64,000 nucleotides of DNA from assembly GCA_027886185.1 (NCBI GenBank), contig WOAB01000056.1, forward strand, positions 15,934,001 to 15,998,000. The letters are read 5' to 3'. The notes below the pieces were generated by a model. That model searched no databases and had not been told where the DNA came from. It worked only from the letters and a program-made list of their open reading frames with translations. Below, piece after piece: positions 48,258 to 58,955 of this stretch. The translations under genes were made by a program, and so were the position numbers. The DNA is from Rheum nobile (Eukaryota; Streptophyta; Magnoliopsida; Caryophyllales; Polygonaceae). Every line of letters starts with the position of its first letter. Positions within the stretch are counted from its first letter, which is position 1.

Positions 48258-51200
48258 TCACATAATATACCTATTTTTTGTTGTTGCTTTTTTGAGGTTA
48301 TTCCTCTTGTACTTTGAAATGGGTATGTTTCGTTGGCCTATGGACGATGTCTTTACATGCTCTGCTAATGTGTTTTTCGAACTCAACAGTATTATTGATA
48401 GATATCTCCCCCGCATCATGTTCATCTGACTTTTGTTACCAATCGTCAGTCCAGAATTGAAGTCAATCATCCCCTTATCTTTATATGTTTCCATATGGCG
48501 TATCAAATAGATATTGCGGTCCTTCTTGTTCTTTGGATCCCTTCATGGCATGGGTAGTCGTTTTGTCTTAACCTTCCCTTTAAAGGAAGGGCCTTGGATT
48601 CCAACTCATGACGCTCCAGAAATGAGATCATTATTTTTCGCTGCAAATTAATTACCAAAGGAGAATGATGAATCAAAACAAAAAAGAAACATCTAATGAA
48701 TGTTGAACACATATTACATTACATATGCATACACACTATACTATGGTGCACAATAATAACTGGTGAGAAAAACATTTTAACGAGAGAGGAAAAAAATAAA
48801 ATAAGGTAGTGCACAACTTAGAACAAATTGGTGAACAATAAAGAGGAAGGTTGGTGCACAACATTATAGTGAACTGGTGAAAAGTTAAACTGTTAACTAA
48901 TGCATCACGTTGAGGTGCACAACACTACTATATGATGATGCACAATGATTAAAAAGCATGTGCACAATTAAAACAAGGTGTGATGTACAATGATAGTATA
49001 CGATGGTGAACAAAAGATGACAAAACAGATGAAAAAAATAGTTAATGGTGCAAAACAACTTACCAGATCCGAAGGGATATGACCATACTTGTCCTCAACA
49101 TCGGTTGGGGAATTGTCAACAATGTCTATTATGGGATTCTTGACAATCACCACAATCATATAGAACTGACTGGACTGAATAATAGGAAACATATACTGCA
49201 ATAAAAAAAGGTTATCAATAGGATACAGTTAGAGACGTAATTAATTAAGAATGTAAAAATTAAACACATAGTAACACAAAAGATCAAGAAACATACCATA
49301 TCAACCACATATGGTTTTAACCATGGTGATTTATACATGTCATCATTAACCAAAGTGAAAAACCAATTATTTATATCCTCAACATCGAAGTTATTGTGTA
49401 CAACCGTCATGGACTTCATCAAATAAATGAACAAGTTCAAAAGTTAGTTCATCAATCAAATGCAAAAAAGAAATGTATAATCGAAGTGTGAACAAAACAA
49501 AGTGAAATGGTGCACATGCTATAGTTAATTGGTACACAAAAGACCGTGTGTTGGTGCACATTGTAAGACAGTGTGATGGACAACTTATAGTAAAAGTGTT
49601 ACACGAAATAGAACTAATACAGTGAGAAAACTGGTGCACAAACATAGACCAATGTAGTGCACAAAATAGAGTTAAATTGGTGCATATTTACACAATAAAG
49701 TGGTGCACATATAAAATATACAGTGGTAAACAACGAAAACGAAACTGGTGCACAACTATATGTAATGTGGTGCCCAAATAATGATAAAATGGTGAACAAG
49801 GAATAATAATTGAACACTCACCAGTGGTGTTATTGAGCAGAAATATCTTAAAGGCGAATCATCGCTCTTTGCTGTCTCTTTGTGGTTCATAAGCCTCGAC
49901 CGTATCCTAATGATATCATCATCAATATATTCTTCAACATCTATAGTACGGAACACGTCGCGGTTTTCATTCAGGTCTTCAAATCTGAAAACGATCTCGC
50001 CGCAATAAAAAATCAAACGAAGGAATGACGATTTGTAAAAATTAAATGTAACAATAACACATGCACAGAAAAGTAAACTCATTTTATAAACATACTCTAG
50101 ATCATTTTCCTCATCCATTATATAGGAGAAAATGCTCCTCTCAAACTCATTCATCTTGCCTGTGGGGTCAACTTGCCTCGCAAAATAAGGAGATTTACGA
50201 GCAATGGATAGATTTGAATCACGCTTCTCCTACACAGGAGTTACTAAATCATCCCCAATGGCATATTCTATATCGAAGGGCTGAGAGGATCGCACAACGA
50301 CATCCTGCTGCGAAAATTAAGAGCATTAAAGAAAATGAAATAATTAAATACAATTGCAGTAAAATATAGATAAAAATGATATAGTAAGAGGTGAACAATA
50401 AAATATAGATATGGTTCATAAAATAAGGAGGATGAGGTGCACAATAAAAATCTAGGGTTGTGCACAAGTAAAAAACTTGAAGGAAAAATGTGTTGCACAA
50501 CACTGAAACATGTGGTGCACAAACAAAAGAGAAACAATGCACAAAATAAGGGGGATGTGGTGCATTTGTAAAACACTTTAAAGGAAATGTGTTGTTTAGA
50601 ACAATGAAAATGTATGGTGTATAAATAAAGAGGCAAAGTAGTGCACAAGAATACATAATATGGTGACACTAATACATTTCCAATGGCCGCAGCCTCCTGG
50701 AAACTGCAATCAATCCCCAAATCAAAGGATGGAGGGGTGAAATATCTTAGAGCTTTAGACTTCTTTGACTTCTTATGCTTTGGTTGCTCCTCTGGTTGTT
50801 CATCATCAATTATTGTCCTTTTAGAGTCCACCTCCTCCTCGAAAATTTGGGATTGATGGATCTCCTCCTTTCCTTGCCCCTTTGATGCACCCTCCTCCCT
50901 CTTGTTGTCTTTCCTTGCAGCCTCATCCATCTTGTCCTTCTCCTTAATTGCCCATGTCATCATCCACGTCCTCTTTTTGTTCTTTCCCTTGCTTACCTTG
51001 ATCTTCTCCATCCCCTTCATCCCTCTTCCTAGCATCACTCACGTCGTGATGAACATCGTTCTCCCCTTCCTTAATGTCATATGCATCCTTGTCCTCCACT
51101 TCTTCTCCTTCATCCTTCCTTTCATCCTCCTCCTTCCCTTTCACCTCTTTTCTTTCTTCAAAAATAAATATTAAATATCTTTCATCAGCAGTAGAGATAT

Positions 51201-51882
51201 CAACCTCATCTTCTTCCTTGTCATCAACAACCTCGGATAGGGTGGCAGGGATGTGCATGGGAGTATCCATGTCCGCATAAAAGTCATTGGTGAACGGCGT
51301 CTGAGTTTCCTCAACAGGATCCTCGTTTGACATCATGAATGTTGCCTCAACCTCTTCGGTGCATTTCATAACAAAAGGATCCGAAAAAAAACTATCCTGG
51401 CTGTCTTGAGATTGAAAAGATTGGCGCTCAGAGCTAGAAAGAATCTTGAGGTTGATGATCTTTTCAGTTGCATCATTGATCTTCTGGAATATGGAAGCCT
51501 CAAACACACACTTAGGCTCGGCCTTAATATACTAGTATAACTTCCTGATATATTTGATAATTATACGTGTCAAATCATCATGATCACGAATGTATTTGTA
51601 AAAGCTTGAATCCCCTCCATCACCACCTAGATCAATATCCACATCACCTTCAACTATAGGATCAGCCTCAGACTGTTCCTCAACAACAAGAGTTGGTGGC
51701 TTTGGCAGTGCAGCACGGGGTGTGAGGTTTAGTGGCGCTATGGCATACCTTAGACCAAATCCATCAAGTTTAAGATCGTCTTTCTCCCTTTTCTTGAGGA
51801 TAGCAGATGTGTAGCAATTGATGATAGGGTACAACCTCTCTATCATTTCTCTCATCAGGCTAACTCTATCACAATACAAAGT
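48258..51882 (-). pseudogene. Ulp1-like (C48) cysteine protease gene, catalytic residues lost
   Basis: Minus-strand exons by splice sites: 50676-51882, 50096-50307, 49822-49984, about 49297-49420, 49064-49195 and 48258-48640. Exon 1 holds LMREMIERLYPIINCYTSAI, a Lys/Glu/Asp-rich stretch and SFDLGIDCSFQ. Later exons hold IARKSPYFARQVDPTGKMNE, VEDINNWFFTLVNDDMYKSP, then MFPIIQSSQFYMIVVIVKNP with DIVDNSP, and finally KDRNIYLIRHMETYKDKGMI. The layout is that of Ulp1-like proteases carried by Kaonashi-type plant MULEs. The expected catalytic His is Gln (SSQFY) and the Cys of D-C-G is Arg (KDRN). There are in-frame TAG and TGA stops near 51532, 50232 and 48540. Exon 1 starts at an acceptor (CGCAG/ACT), so upstream exons must exist; see the B3 exon at 62823-63215. 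Confidence 0.83.
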
Positions 51883-52190
51883 CTGCGATAAAGAAAAAAA
51901 GAAGCATGTTATAATGGTGTGTAAATTATCAAAAATACAAGGGCACGCAGAATAAAAGAAAGATTGGTGCACAATTTAAGGAAAGACGAGTACACAATTA
52001 AATACATAGCACACCACTCTTGTACTACGATGCACAAAGATTACAGTACAAATGCATAACATTTTCTTCTAATCGTGCACAAACTCTTTTATAAAGGTGC
52101 ACAAAATTGAGATAATAATGCACAACACTCTTTTATAATGGTGCACAATAAAACACATGATGTGGTGCACAAAACTATAGTAATATGGTT
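48730..52190. repeat. GTGCAC-centred degenerate repeat, right block
   Basis: The same GGTGCACAA core as the left block, at 48730-49050, 49500-49810, 50385-50670 and 51960-52190. These are the introns and flank of the Ulp1-like gene; the exons between are free of it. The block ends where the 52202 MULE begins. Confidence 0.87.
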
Positions 52191-52201
52191 CACAAAAAGA
52201 T

Positions 52202-52270
52202 GGAGGTTTGGTTTCACACCGTTTTTTTTGTCTTCGCACCGCAAATTAAACGCTACGAGGTAGCGCACAT
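52202..52270 (+). repeat. Left terminal inverted repeat of MULE unit 2
   Basis: Pairs with about 62640-62710 in inverse orientation at roughly 70-75% identity by eye. The best shared stretch is the T-run, TTCGCACC and AAACGC. It includes the palindrome AAACGCTACGAGGTAGCG. Confidence 0.78.
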
Positions 52271-52672
52271 TTTTTTTTAAACTCCACAATGTGGCGTGTA
52301 AGAGTAACATTTTTTTGGATTTAGTGATATTTAAAAAATAAACGTAATTGGCTCGATGAAACCGGGTCGGATTTAAATGCTACGACGTAGCGTTTAAAAT
52401 CAACCTGGTTTAATCGAGCCAATTGAATCTTAAACACTACGACGTAGCATTTAAAATTTCAAACGGTCACTTTTACATGCCATGTTGTGACATTTAAAAG
52501 CGACCGTTGGAAATTTTAAACGCTATATCGTAGCGCACAAGAGATAGTCCACTTTTTTTTTTAAACGGTCAAATTCCAACGGTCGAAAATCCAAACGGCC
52601 ACTTGTATATATATGTTTCTTCAAAATGCCTTAACATTTACACAAGTTGAAATCACAATAGTAAGAGAGATA

Positions 52673-55600
52673 ATGCCGTTCTCAAGCGGAGTCCATGTGC
52701 CTGGTCTTGAATCGATTAGTGAAGATCATATACTGGTACGTATACTCTAGATTTAAATTGAGTATAAAATATCATTATGTTAGTGTACAATAGTAGTAGT
52801 AAATCGTATTTTATAGATATTATAGGTATGTTAGTGCACATTATTAGTAGTAAGTTATATGTTACACATATTCTTGTTAGTAGTAAATTTTATGTTATAG
52901 ATATTGTAGGTATGTTAGTATAGAATATTAGTAATAAATTATATTGACTATGTTATTGTAAAATATTAGTATATTTTTAGTTTAGAACATTATGTTAGTG
53001 TACAATTGTGATAAATTATATAATTAGTGTGGAATTGGAAAGCTTTTGTTTGAATTTAGGTGAGTGAGGAGAACGGACAAGGGTTTAAATTTTCTACGTG
53101 TATCATATTTGCACCACGATTTTCAGGGTAGAACATTATGTTAGGTATAGAACATTTTGTTAGTGTAGAACATGAGTATTTACCTTAGGAAAAAATTAGT
53201 TTGTATTTATGCATATTAATAATGTATACCAATGTTTGTGAGATAAATAGGATGATTCTAGTGGCACCAACTGTACGAGTGTCGATTTTTCTTCGCATTT
53301 TACTACGGATGAGGAATGGGGTGATAGAGAGTATGATCCAATGGGTTCGTTCAATGGGTAAGGAACTGAACATTTTGATTGTCATACAAAAATCATGGGC
53401 TCGAAAGGTCATATTATCGTGTGAGAAGTCTGGGTCATACAGACCGGCGAAGAATAAGGCGATCGACGGTTCCGAGCCAACCCCTAAATCGAATTGGTCA
53501 ACGAGGACAAAGAAGAGTGAGTGCCCGTTTGAGATGCACGGGTTGTTATCAAAAGAGAACAAGTGGACCTTAAAGGTCATTTGTGGATGGCACACCCATG
53601 ACATCCCAACATCCTTAATCGGGCATGCTTTTGCTGGACGCCTTAATGCGGAACAAATCGAGGCGGTGAAGTTGTTGTCTTCAACCGGCTCGACGCCAAA
53701 GAACATTATTCCTTTTTTTCTTCTCAAAATAGATCCAGAATACTTCCATCAAGGAGCCAAGTGTACAATTGCAAGGCTAGGGAGAGGAAGAAATCCAGGG
53801 GCAAATTGACGGTGACGCAATTCACGTCGGAATTTCTAAGGTCCAAAGGATATTATGTGGACGTCAAAAGGGTTAAGGTTAAGGGAAAAGATAAGAGGAA
53901 GTATGTGATGAAGGAGGTTGTGAGTGATCTTTTTATTAGTCACCTTGACGCCAAGCACGTGTTGGGTTTGTTCCCCCACGTCGTCATCATGGATACGACC
54001 TACAAGACCAACATGTAATCTTCAGTTTTCATAATGAATACATCTACACGATCTAGTGCATCTAATTTTCCTTTTTATTGTATATTTATTGTATATTTCT
54101 GTATTGTCATCGTATTCATGCGAAATGAGTCAGCGAAGCACTCCCTGCGGCGTTTGAAGGCCTTGTTCGGTAAAGTAAAACCTACGACGATCATATCAGA
54201 CAAAGATTTCGGAGTTGTGAAGGCTGTACCAATAGTCTTTCCCAATGCGCATCATTTGCTATGTAGGGTCCATGTGAACCGCAATGTTGAAGCACGTGTT
54301 ACCGGGCATATGAGCACTAAAAGAGTGAAGCATTTTGCGGGGAATATTCGTTGGTTGTTGAGGTCACCCACGAAGGATGTGTACGAGGCACACTTAAGTA
54401 TTTGAGGGAGAAGTGGAAAGGTCCATGGATGAAGTACGTTGAGGATGTTTGGCTTAATGAGCACAAGAAGAAGCCAGTATGTGCACGGTCCAATAATATT
54501 CTTCATTTCTCCACAAGATCATCAAACAGGTAAATTATATAACATATTTCCCCGTTAGATACGTAGTACTCCCTCCGTCCCCATTTGTTTGTCCTGTTTT
54601 GACCGGACACACTTGCCGAGACGGGTTTTGTATCGTTAATATCTCTAATTATATATTAATAAAAATTATAATTTTTTGATATTATCAAAGTAATCGTTGA
54701 GACGAATCAAACAAGATTCCACATGACTATATTTTTTCTTATATATTGGAAGAAATCTTAAAGATTCTCTTCAACTATGAATAGTATACAAAAGTCAAAT
54801 AGGACAAATATTGTGGGACGGAGGGAGTATTATTTATGAAGTATAACATGAGTATTATTTGTCAGGGTCGAGTCTCAGCACTATATGCTCGAGGAGACCC
54901 TAAAATCATTTGTTGGAGGGTTCGACACGATCGTGGTACACATTGACAATATGTTCACGGATCATGTACGTGTAATCTTTTGGGCTTGTTGTATTTTTTT
55001 CATTTGTACTACTTTATGCCTATGAGAAATATAATATGAAGTTATATGTATGAAGGATAAGGTATGTGTAATTAGGGGGTCCATGGAGCTGAGTACTTTT
55101 AAGTTGGAGTGTCATAAAGGATGGGCCCCAATGGGTGATGGTTTTGTTCAGTCGCCTTGAGTACAAGATATCGGACGAGTGCATAAGATTATTATGCAAA
55201 CAAGATATTCTGGAAAAGGAGGGAAATATACCTCATGAAGAATGCCACGATGTATGGTGGAGATCCTCGCTAAGGTTGCCTTGCCCACACACGATCAAGA
55301 GATATGTACAGGCTGGTATCCCGATATTGCCAAATGAAATCCATACATTTTGGAAATAGTTAAAGTAGGAAGGAGTGGTCCCTGAAGATCTCGGACGTGA
55401 TGATGGTAAGCATATTTCAAGACAAGATGTCTTAATGAACAAGATGTATAAAGACTTTGAAGACGAGTAAATGCCCGACAAACTGTTGTACAACTTCACG
55501 ACAAGATACGATGAGTACCATCACCCGAGCACTTATACTTTGGAAGAGCCCCCGTGCGGAGATACCAATAAGGGGAGACCTAAGAAGAAGGACTCGACCG

Positions 55601-56695
55601 AGAGGGACCCCACTTGGCTGGAGCACAAGCAGGAGGAGGACCAAAAGAAGAAGGATGAGCAAAAGAATAAGAAGGATGAGGAAAAAAAAGAAGAAGGATG
55701 AGGAAAAGAAGAGGAAGAAGGACGAGAAAAAAGAGAGGAAGAATGATGAGGAAAAGAAGAAGAAGAAGAAGGATGAGCAAAAGAAGAGGGAGTCAGATAG
55801 CATTCAATTGTCCGTCAGATCTGAACCGTCTCCGATGTATGATGAAGGCCCCAACGGAGTTTCAGACGCCAAAGAGAGTGGCACTGGGCCGATCTCACCC
55901 AAAATCAAAGTTGATAAAAAAAACAGAAAAATGTTATTCACCTCTATTTTAATTGGGGTAGGTCAAATGTTGACCCTTTCATGTTCGACTACATCACCCG
56001 AGTACAAGACGTACTAGGTGACGGTCATTGTGGGTATCGTTCCTTGTCTATACTATTAGGGTTTGAGGAACAGAGTTACGACTACATGCAACATGATATT
56101 TCAAAGGAACTACAACTACGTCGAGACCTCTACCGACCCGTGAGTATGGTGACTGACATTGACCATCTTATCAAGATGGTTGATCATACAGGACCTTGCG
56201 GGAAAGATCACTGGATGGAAATGCTGATGGTTGGGTTAGAGTTTGCAACCAGATTCCAGGTGGCTCTTGTATTTCTCTCATGGAGTGGACCTCATACATG
56301 TCTCCCCATGTTCTCTCTCCCGGGTGCATGTCCTCCCACAACGGTGCATGCGATAACACTAGTATGAAATCATGATCATATTGTCCCGATAAACATACTT
56401 ATACATCCGTGTTTTGCCTTGTGAATTATATTATACTCATTTGAACTTAATTTCTGTACGGGTTTGGCTAGTTGATAACCGTTGTCCTATAAACAATTGC
56501 AAGCATAGTAGTGTTGAAGGATGGGATGCACCATTTAGGGAAATGATGAAAGACTATCTCGTCCAATGTGGAAATAGTGGTCGTTCAGTTTGGTTTTGTA
56601 GTTTCGGGAGGGAGATTGGATATATTAGGATTATATGTGAATCCAATCATTTTCCACTTTGTAATATCAATTCGCAATATATGAACGTTCAATAA
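52673..56695 (+). pseudogene. FAR1/MULE transposase with C-terminal OTU protease (unit 2)
   Basis: A TATA-like tatatata lies about 60 bases upstream. Exon 1 (52673-52735, MPFSSGVHVPG) ends at CTG/GTACGT. Later parts: an FTTDEEWGDRE / WVRSMGKELNI FAR1-type region with SECPFEMHGLLS and GWHTHDIP; the MULE core VVIMDTTYKTN and TTIISDKDFGVVKAV; NRVESQHYMLEETLKSF; and a degenerate SWIM motif SLRLPCPHTI. A Lys/Glu-rich linker (55600-55800) follows, then an OTU cysteine protease DVLGDGHCGYRSLSILLG with HDHIVPI as candidate histidine, and a tail GWDAPFREMMKDY. Frameshifts (near 53330 and in the K/E linker), a missing piece after TYKTN and a TGA at 56365 break it. OTU domains remove ubiquitin in known families; activity here is doubtful. 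Confidence 0.87.
54569..54827. mobile_element. Stowaway-type MITE
   Basis: 259 bp, starting CTCCCTCCGTCCC and ending GGGACGGAGGGAG, flanked by TA (54567-54568 and 54828-54829). It sits in an intron of the unit 2 transposase (donor CAG/GTAAAT at 54531, acceptor TTTGTCAG at 54865), so it would not affect the spliced product. It belongs to the mariner superfamily, like the element at 28392-30179. Confidence 0.95.
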
Positions 56696-56814
56696 GCAAT
56701 ATATATTTGATAAATGTGAATCCATTTAATTGTGTCCAAAAAATAAACATAAAACCCACTATGCACTAAGATCTATAACATACATAATTTTAAAACAAAA
56801 AAAAGAACATTGTG

Positions 56815-57065
56815 TAGTGGATTTGTATGTTACAGAAGCTAGTGCATGGCCCGTGCACTAGCTTCTATAACATACCGATCTAGTGCACCGTCCGTGCACT
56901 AGCTTCTATAACATATCAGTTTTGTAAAGTTGCACAGTCCGTGCACTAACTGCACGGATCGTGCAGATCAGTTCTGTAAAGTTGCACGGTCCGTGCACTA
57001 ACTACACGGACCGTGCATATCAGTTCTGTAAAGTTGCACGGTTTGTGAATGATTTGTAAAGTTGC
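56815..57065. repeat. Palindromic tandem repeat with TGCACGG...CCGTGCA
   Basis: About five units near 55-62 bases. Each carries an inverted pair such as TAGTGCACCGTCCGTGCACT joined by agcttctataacata or atcagttctgtaaagtt. It lies just after the transposase-OTU gene. Confidence 0.85.
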
Positions 57066-57079
57066 GGGTTTGGGAATTT

Positions 57080-57260
57080 TAAAATGCTACAATGTAGCGT
57101 TTTTAAAACGCTTTACAATGTGGCGTTTTATACGCTACAAGGTGGCGTTTAAAAAGTTTAGGGTTTATGGGCTTTAGGGTTTAGTGTTTGGGGTTTAGGG
57201 TTTTTAAAATGCTATTGGGTGGCGTTTTAAAGCATATGGACACCACAATGTGGTGTTTAC
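57080..57260. repeat. Cluster of AAACGC/GCGTTT palindromes
   Basis: Imperfect palindromes such as GCTACAATGTAGCGTTT, acgctttacaatgtggcgt and acgctacaaggtggcgttt in close succession. The same motif occurs near both ends of the element (52249-52545, 62455-62680). Confidence 0.8.
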
Positions 57261-57559
57261 TGGGGCTTAAAGAATTTTGGGGTTTATAAGGTTTGGGGTT
57301 AAGAGTTTAGGGTTTATATTTTATGGTCATTGGGGTTTAGGAATTAGGATTTGGGTTTTGTATTTATGATTTGTGGTTTTTTCACCCTAAATCCTAAATC
57401 CAAACCCTTATATTATATTCAAGATATACTTGTCCCTAGATTACTCTTAGAGGTTTAGGGTTTAGGGTTAGAAAGGGTTTTTCTATTTGGAACTTCAAGG
57501 GGCATTTAGGTAAAGCTATTGTAGAGTTTAGAACAAAATGGGTGGAACCAAACATTAGG

Positions 57560-58660
57560 ACCATATATAGTTAATACGTGTTATACATCTGCCCGAAGCC
57601 AAAAAATCTCAAACCTTAAACCCTAATTAATAAACCAGCCCATAGCCCTTAAACCCAAAAACCCTAAACCTAAAAAATCCAACCCTAAACCCTCTCACAT
57701 AATCTTAAACGCCATACTATGGGGTTTAAGACTTCTATATGAGAGGGTTTAGGGTTGGATTTTTTAGGGTTTAAGGTTTATGGGTTCATTACATAGGGTA
57801 TAAGATTTGAGATGTTTGAGTTTTGGTTGAAAAAATATCTTCAATAGGTATACAGGGCCCCGATATTTTGTAGTTATGTTTATATTTCCCCAACGCATCA
57901 TTTCCAGCTGATTTACCCCAAGAAGCACTGTCAGCACCATATATAATTAATACGTGTTATACATCTACCCGAAGGGCAAAAATCTCAAACCTTAAACCCT
58001 AATTAATGAACCCCTATCCCTTAAACCCAAAGTCCTAAAACCCTAAAAACTCAACCCTAAACCCTCTCACATAATCTTAAACGCCATAGTGTGGCGTCTA
58101 AGACTTTAAACTGGCGTTTTCCTTATGTGAGAGGGCTTAGGGTTGGATTTTATAGGGTTTAAGGTTTATGGGTTCATTAATTAGGGTTTAAGGTTTGAGA
58201 TGTCTGAATTTTGGTTGAAGAAAATATCTTCAATAGGTATATATGACCCTGATACTTTGTAGTTATGTTTGTATTTTCCCAACGCATCATTTCCAGCTGA
58301 TTTACCCCAAGAAGCACTTTCAGCACCAGATATAGTTAATACGTGTTATACAAATTACCGAAGCCCAAAAATCTTTAACTTTATACAGTAATTAATGAAC
58401 CCTAAACACTAAACTCTAAACCCTAAAAAACCCAACCTTAAACCCTCTCACATAAGAAAAACGCCACACTGTGGTGTTTAAAGTCTTAAACGCCACGCAT
58501 AGTGGCGTTTAACTTAAGAGACATGGTTTAGGGTTTTTTAGGGTTTATGATTTTTGGGCTTAGGGTTTAAGAGTTCATTAAGTACTGTATAAGGATTGAG
58601 ATTTCTGAATTTTGGTTGAAGAAAATATAATTTATGATCGGTTCAGGACCATATATAGTT
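57560..58660. repeat. Three tandem copies of a ~380-bp unit rich in AAACCCTAA
   Basis: Units begin near 57560, 57936 and 58325 with accatatata/ttaatacgtgttatac; the third is partial. Each holds telomere-like aaaccctaaaccc text in both orientations, an AAACGCC...GGCGTTT palindrome and tttggttgaa(g/a)aaaatat. No protein is encoded. Confidence 0.87.
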
Positions 58661-58955
58661 ATTGGACGTTTTTACTAGTTTATGGTTTGTTTGATTTCAA
58701 AACACCGGAATGTAGCGTTTACCTAAGACCCTAAACCCTAACCCTAATTCTAAGGGTTTGATTATAATAAAAAGACAAGTACGAACAAAAAGGATGTTTG
58801 ATGATAATATAAGACGAGTACGAACAACAATGACAAACCCACGACGAAACAAAAAGGAAGACGAGTACGAACAAATAGAATACAAAATATCGCTACAAAA
58901 GAGATAATAGCATCCACTGTACTAAACCCACAAACCAAAAGATACAAAGGACGGC

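Noticed and set aside
44425..52190. Regularly spaced repeats resembling a CRISPR array
   Set aside because: Units are degenerate, spacers are also repetitive, the genome is eukaryotic and no cas genes are present.
55432..55803. Minus-strand frame rich in Phe, Leu and Ser resembling membrane segments
   Set aside because: It is the antisense of the Lys/Glu-rich linker of the transposase-OTU gene, a composition artefact.
57600..58600. True telomere
   Set aside because: AAACCCTAA runs are short, occur in both orientations and sit inside tandem units within a transposon, with unrelated DNA on both sides.
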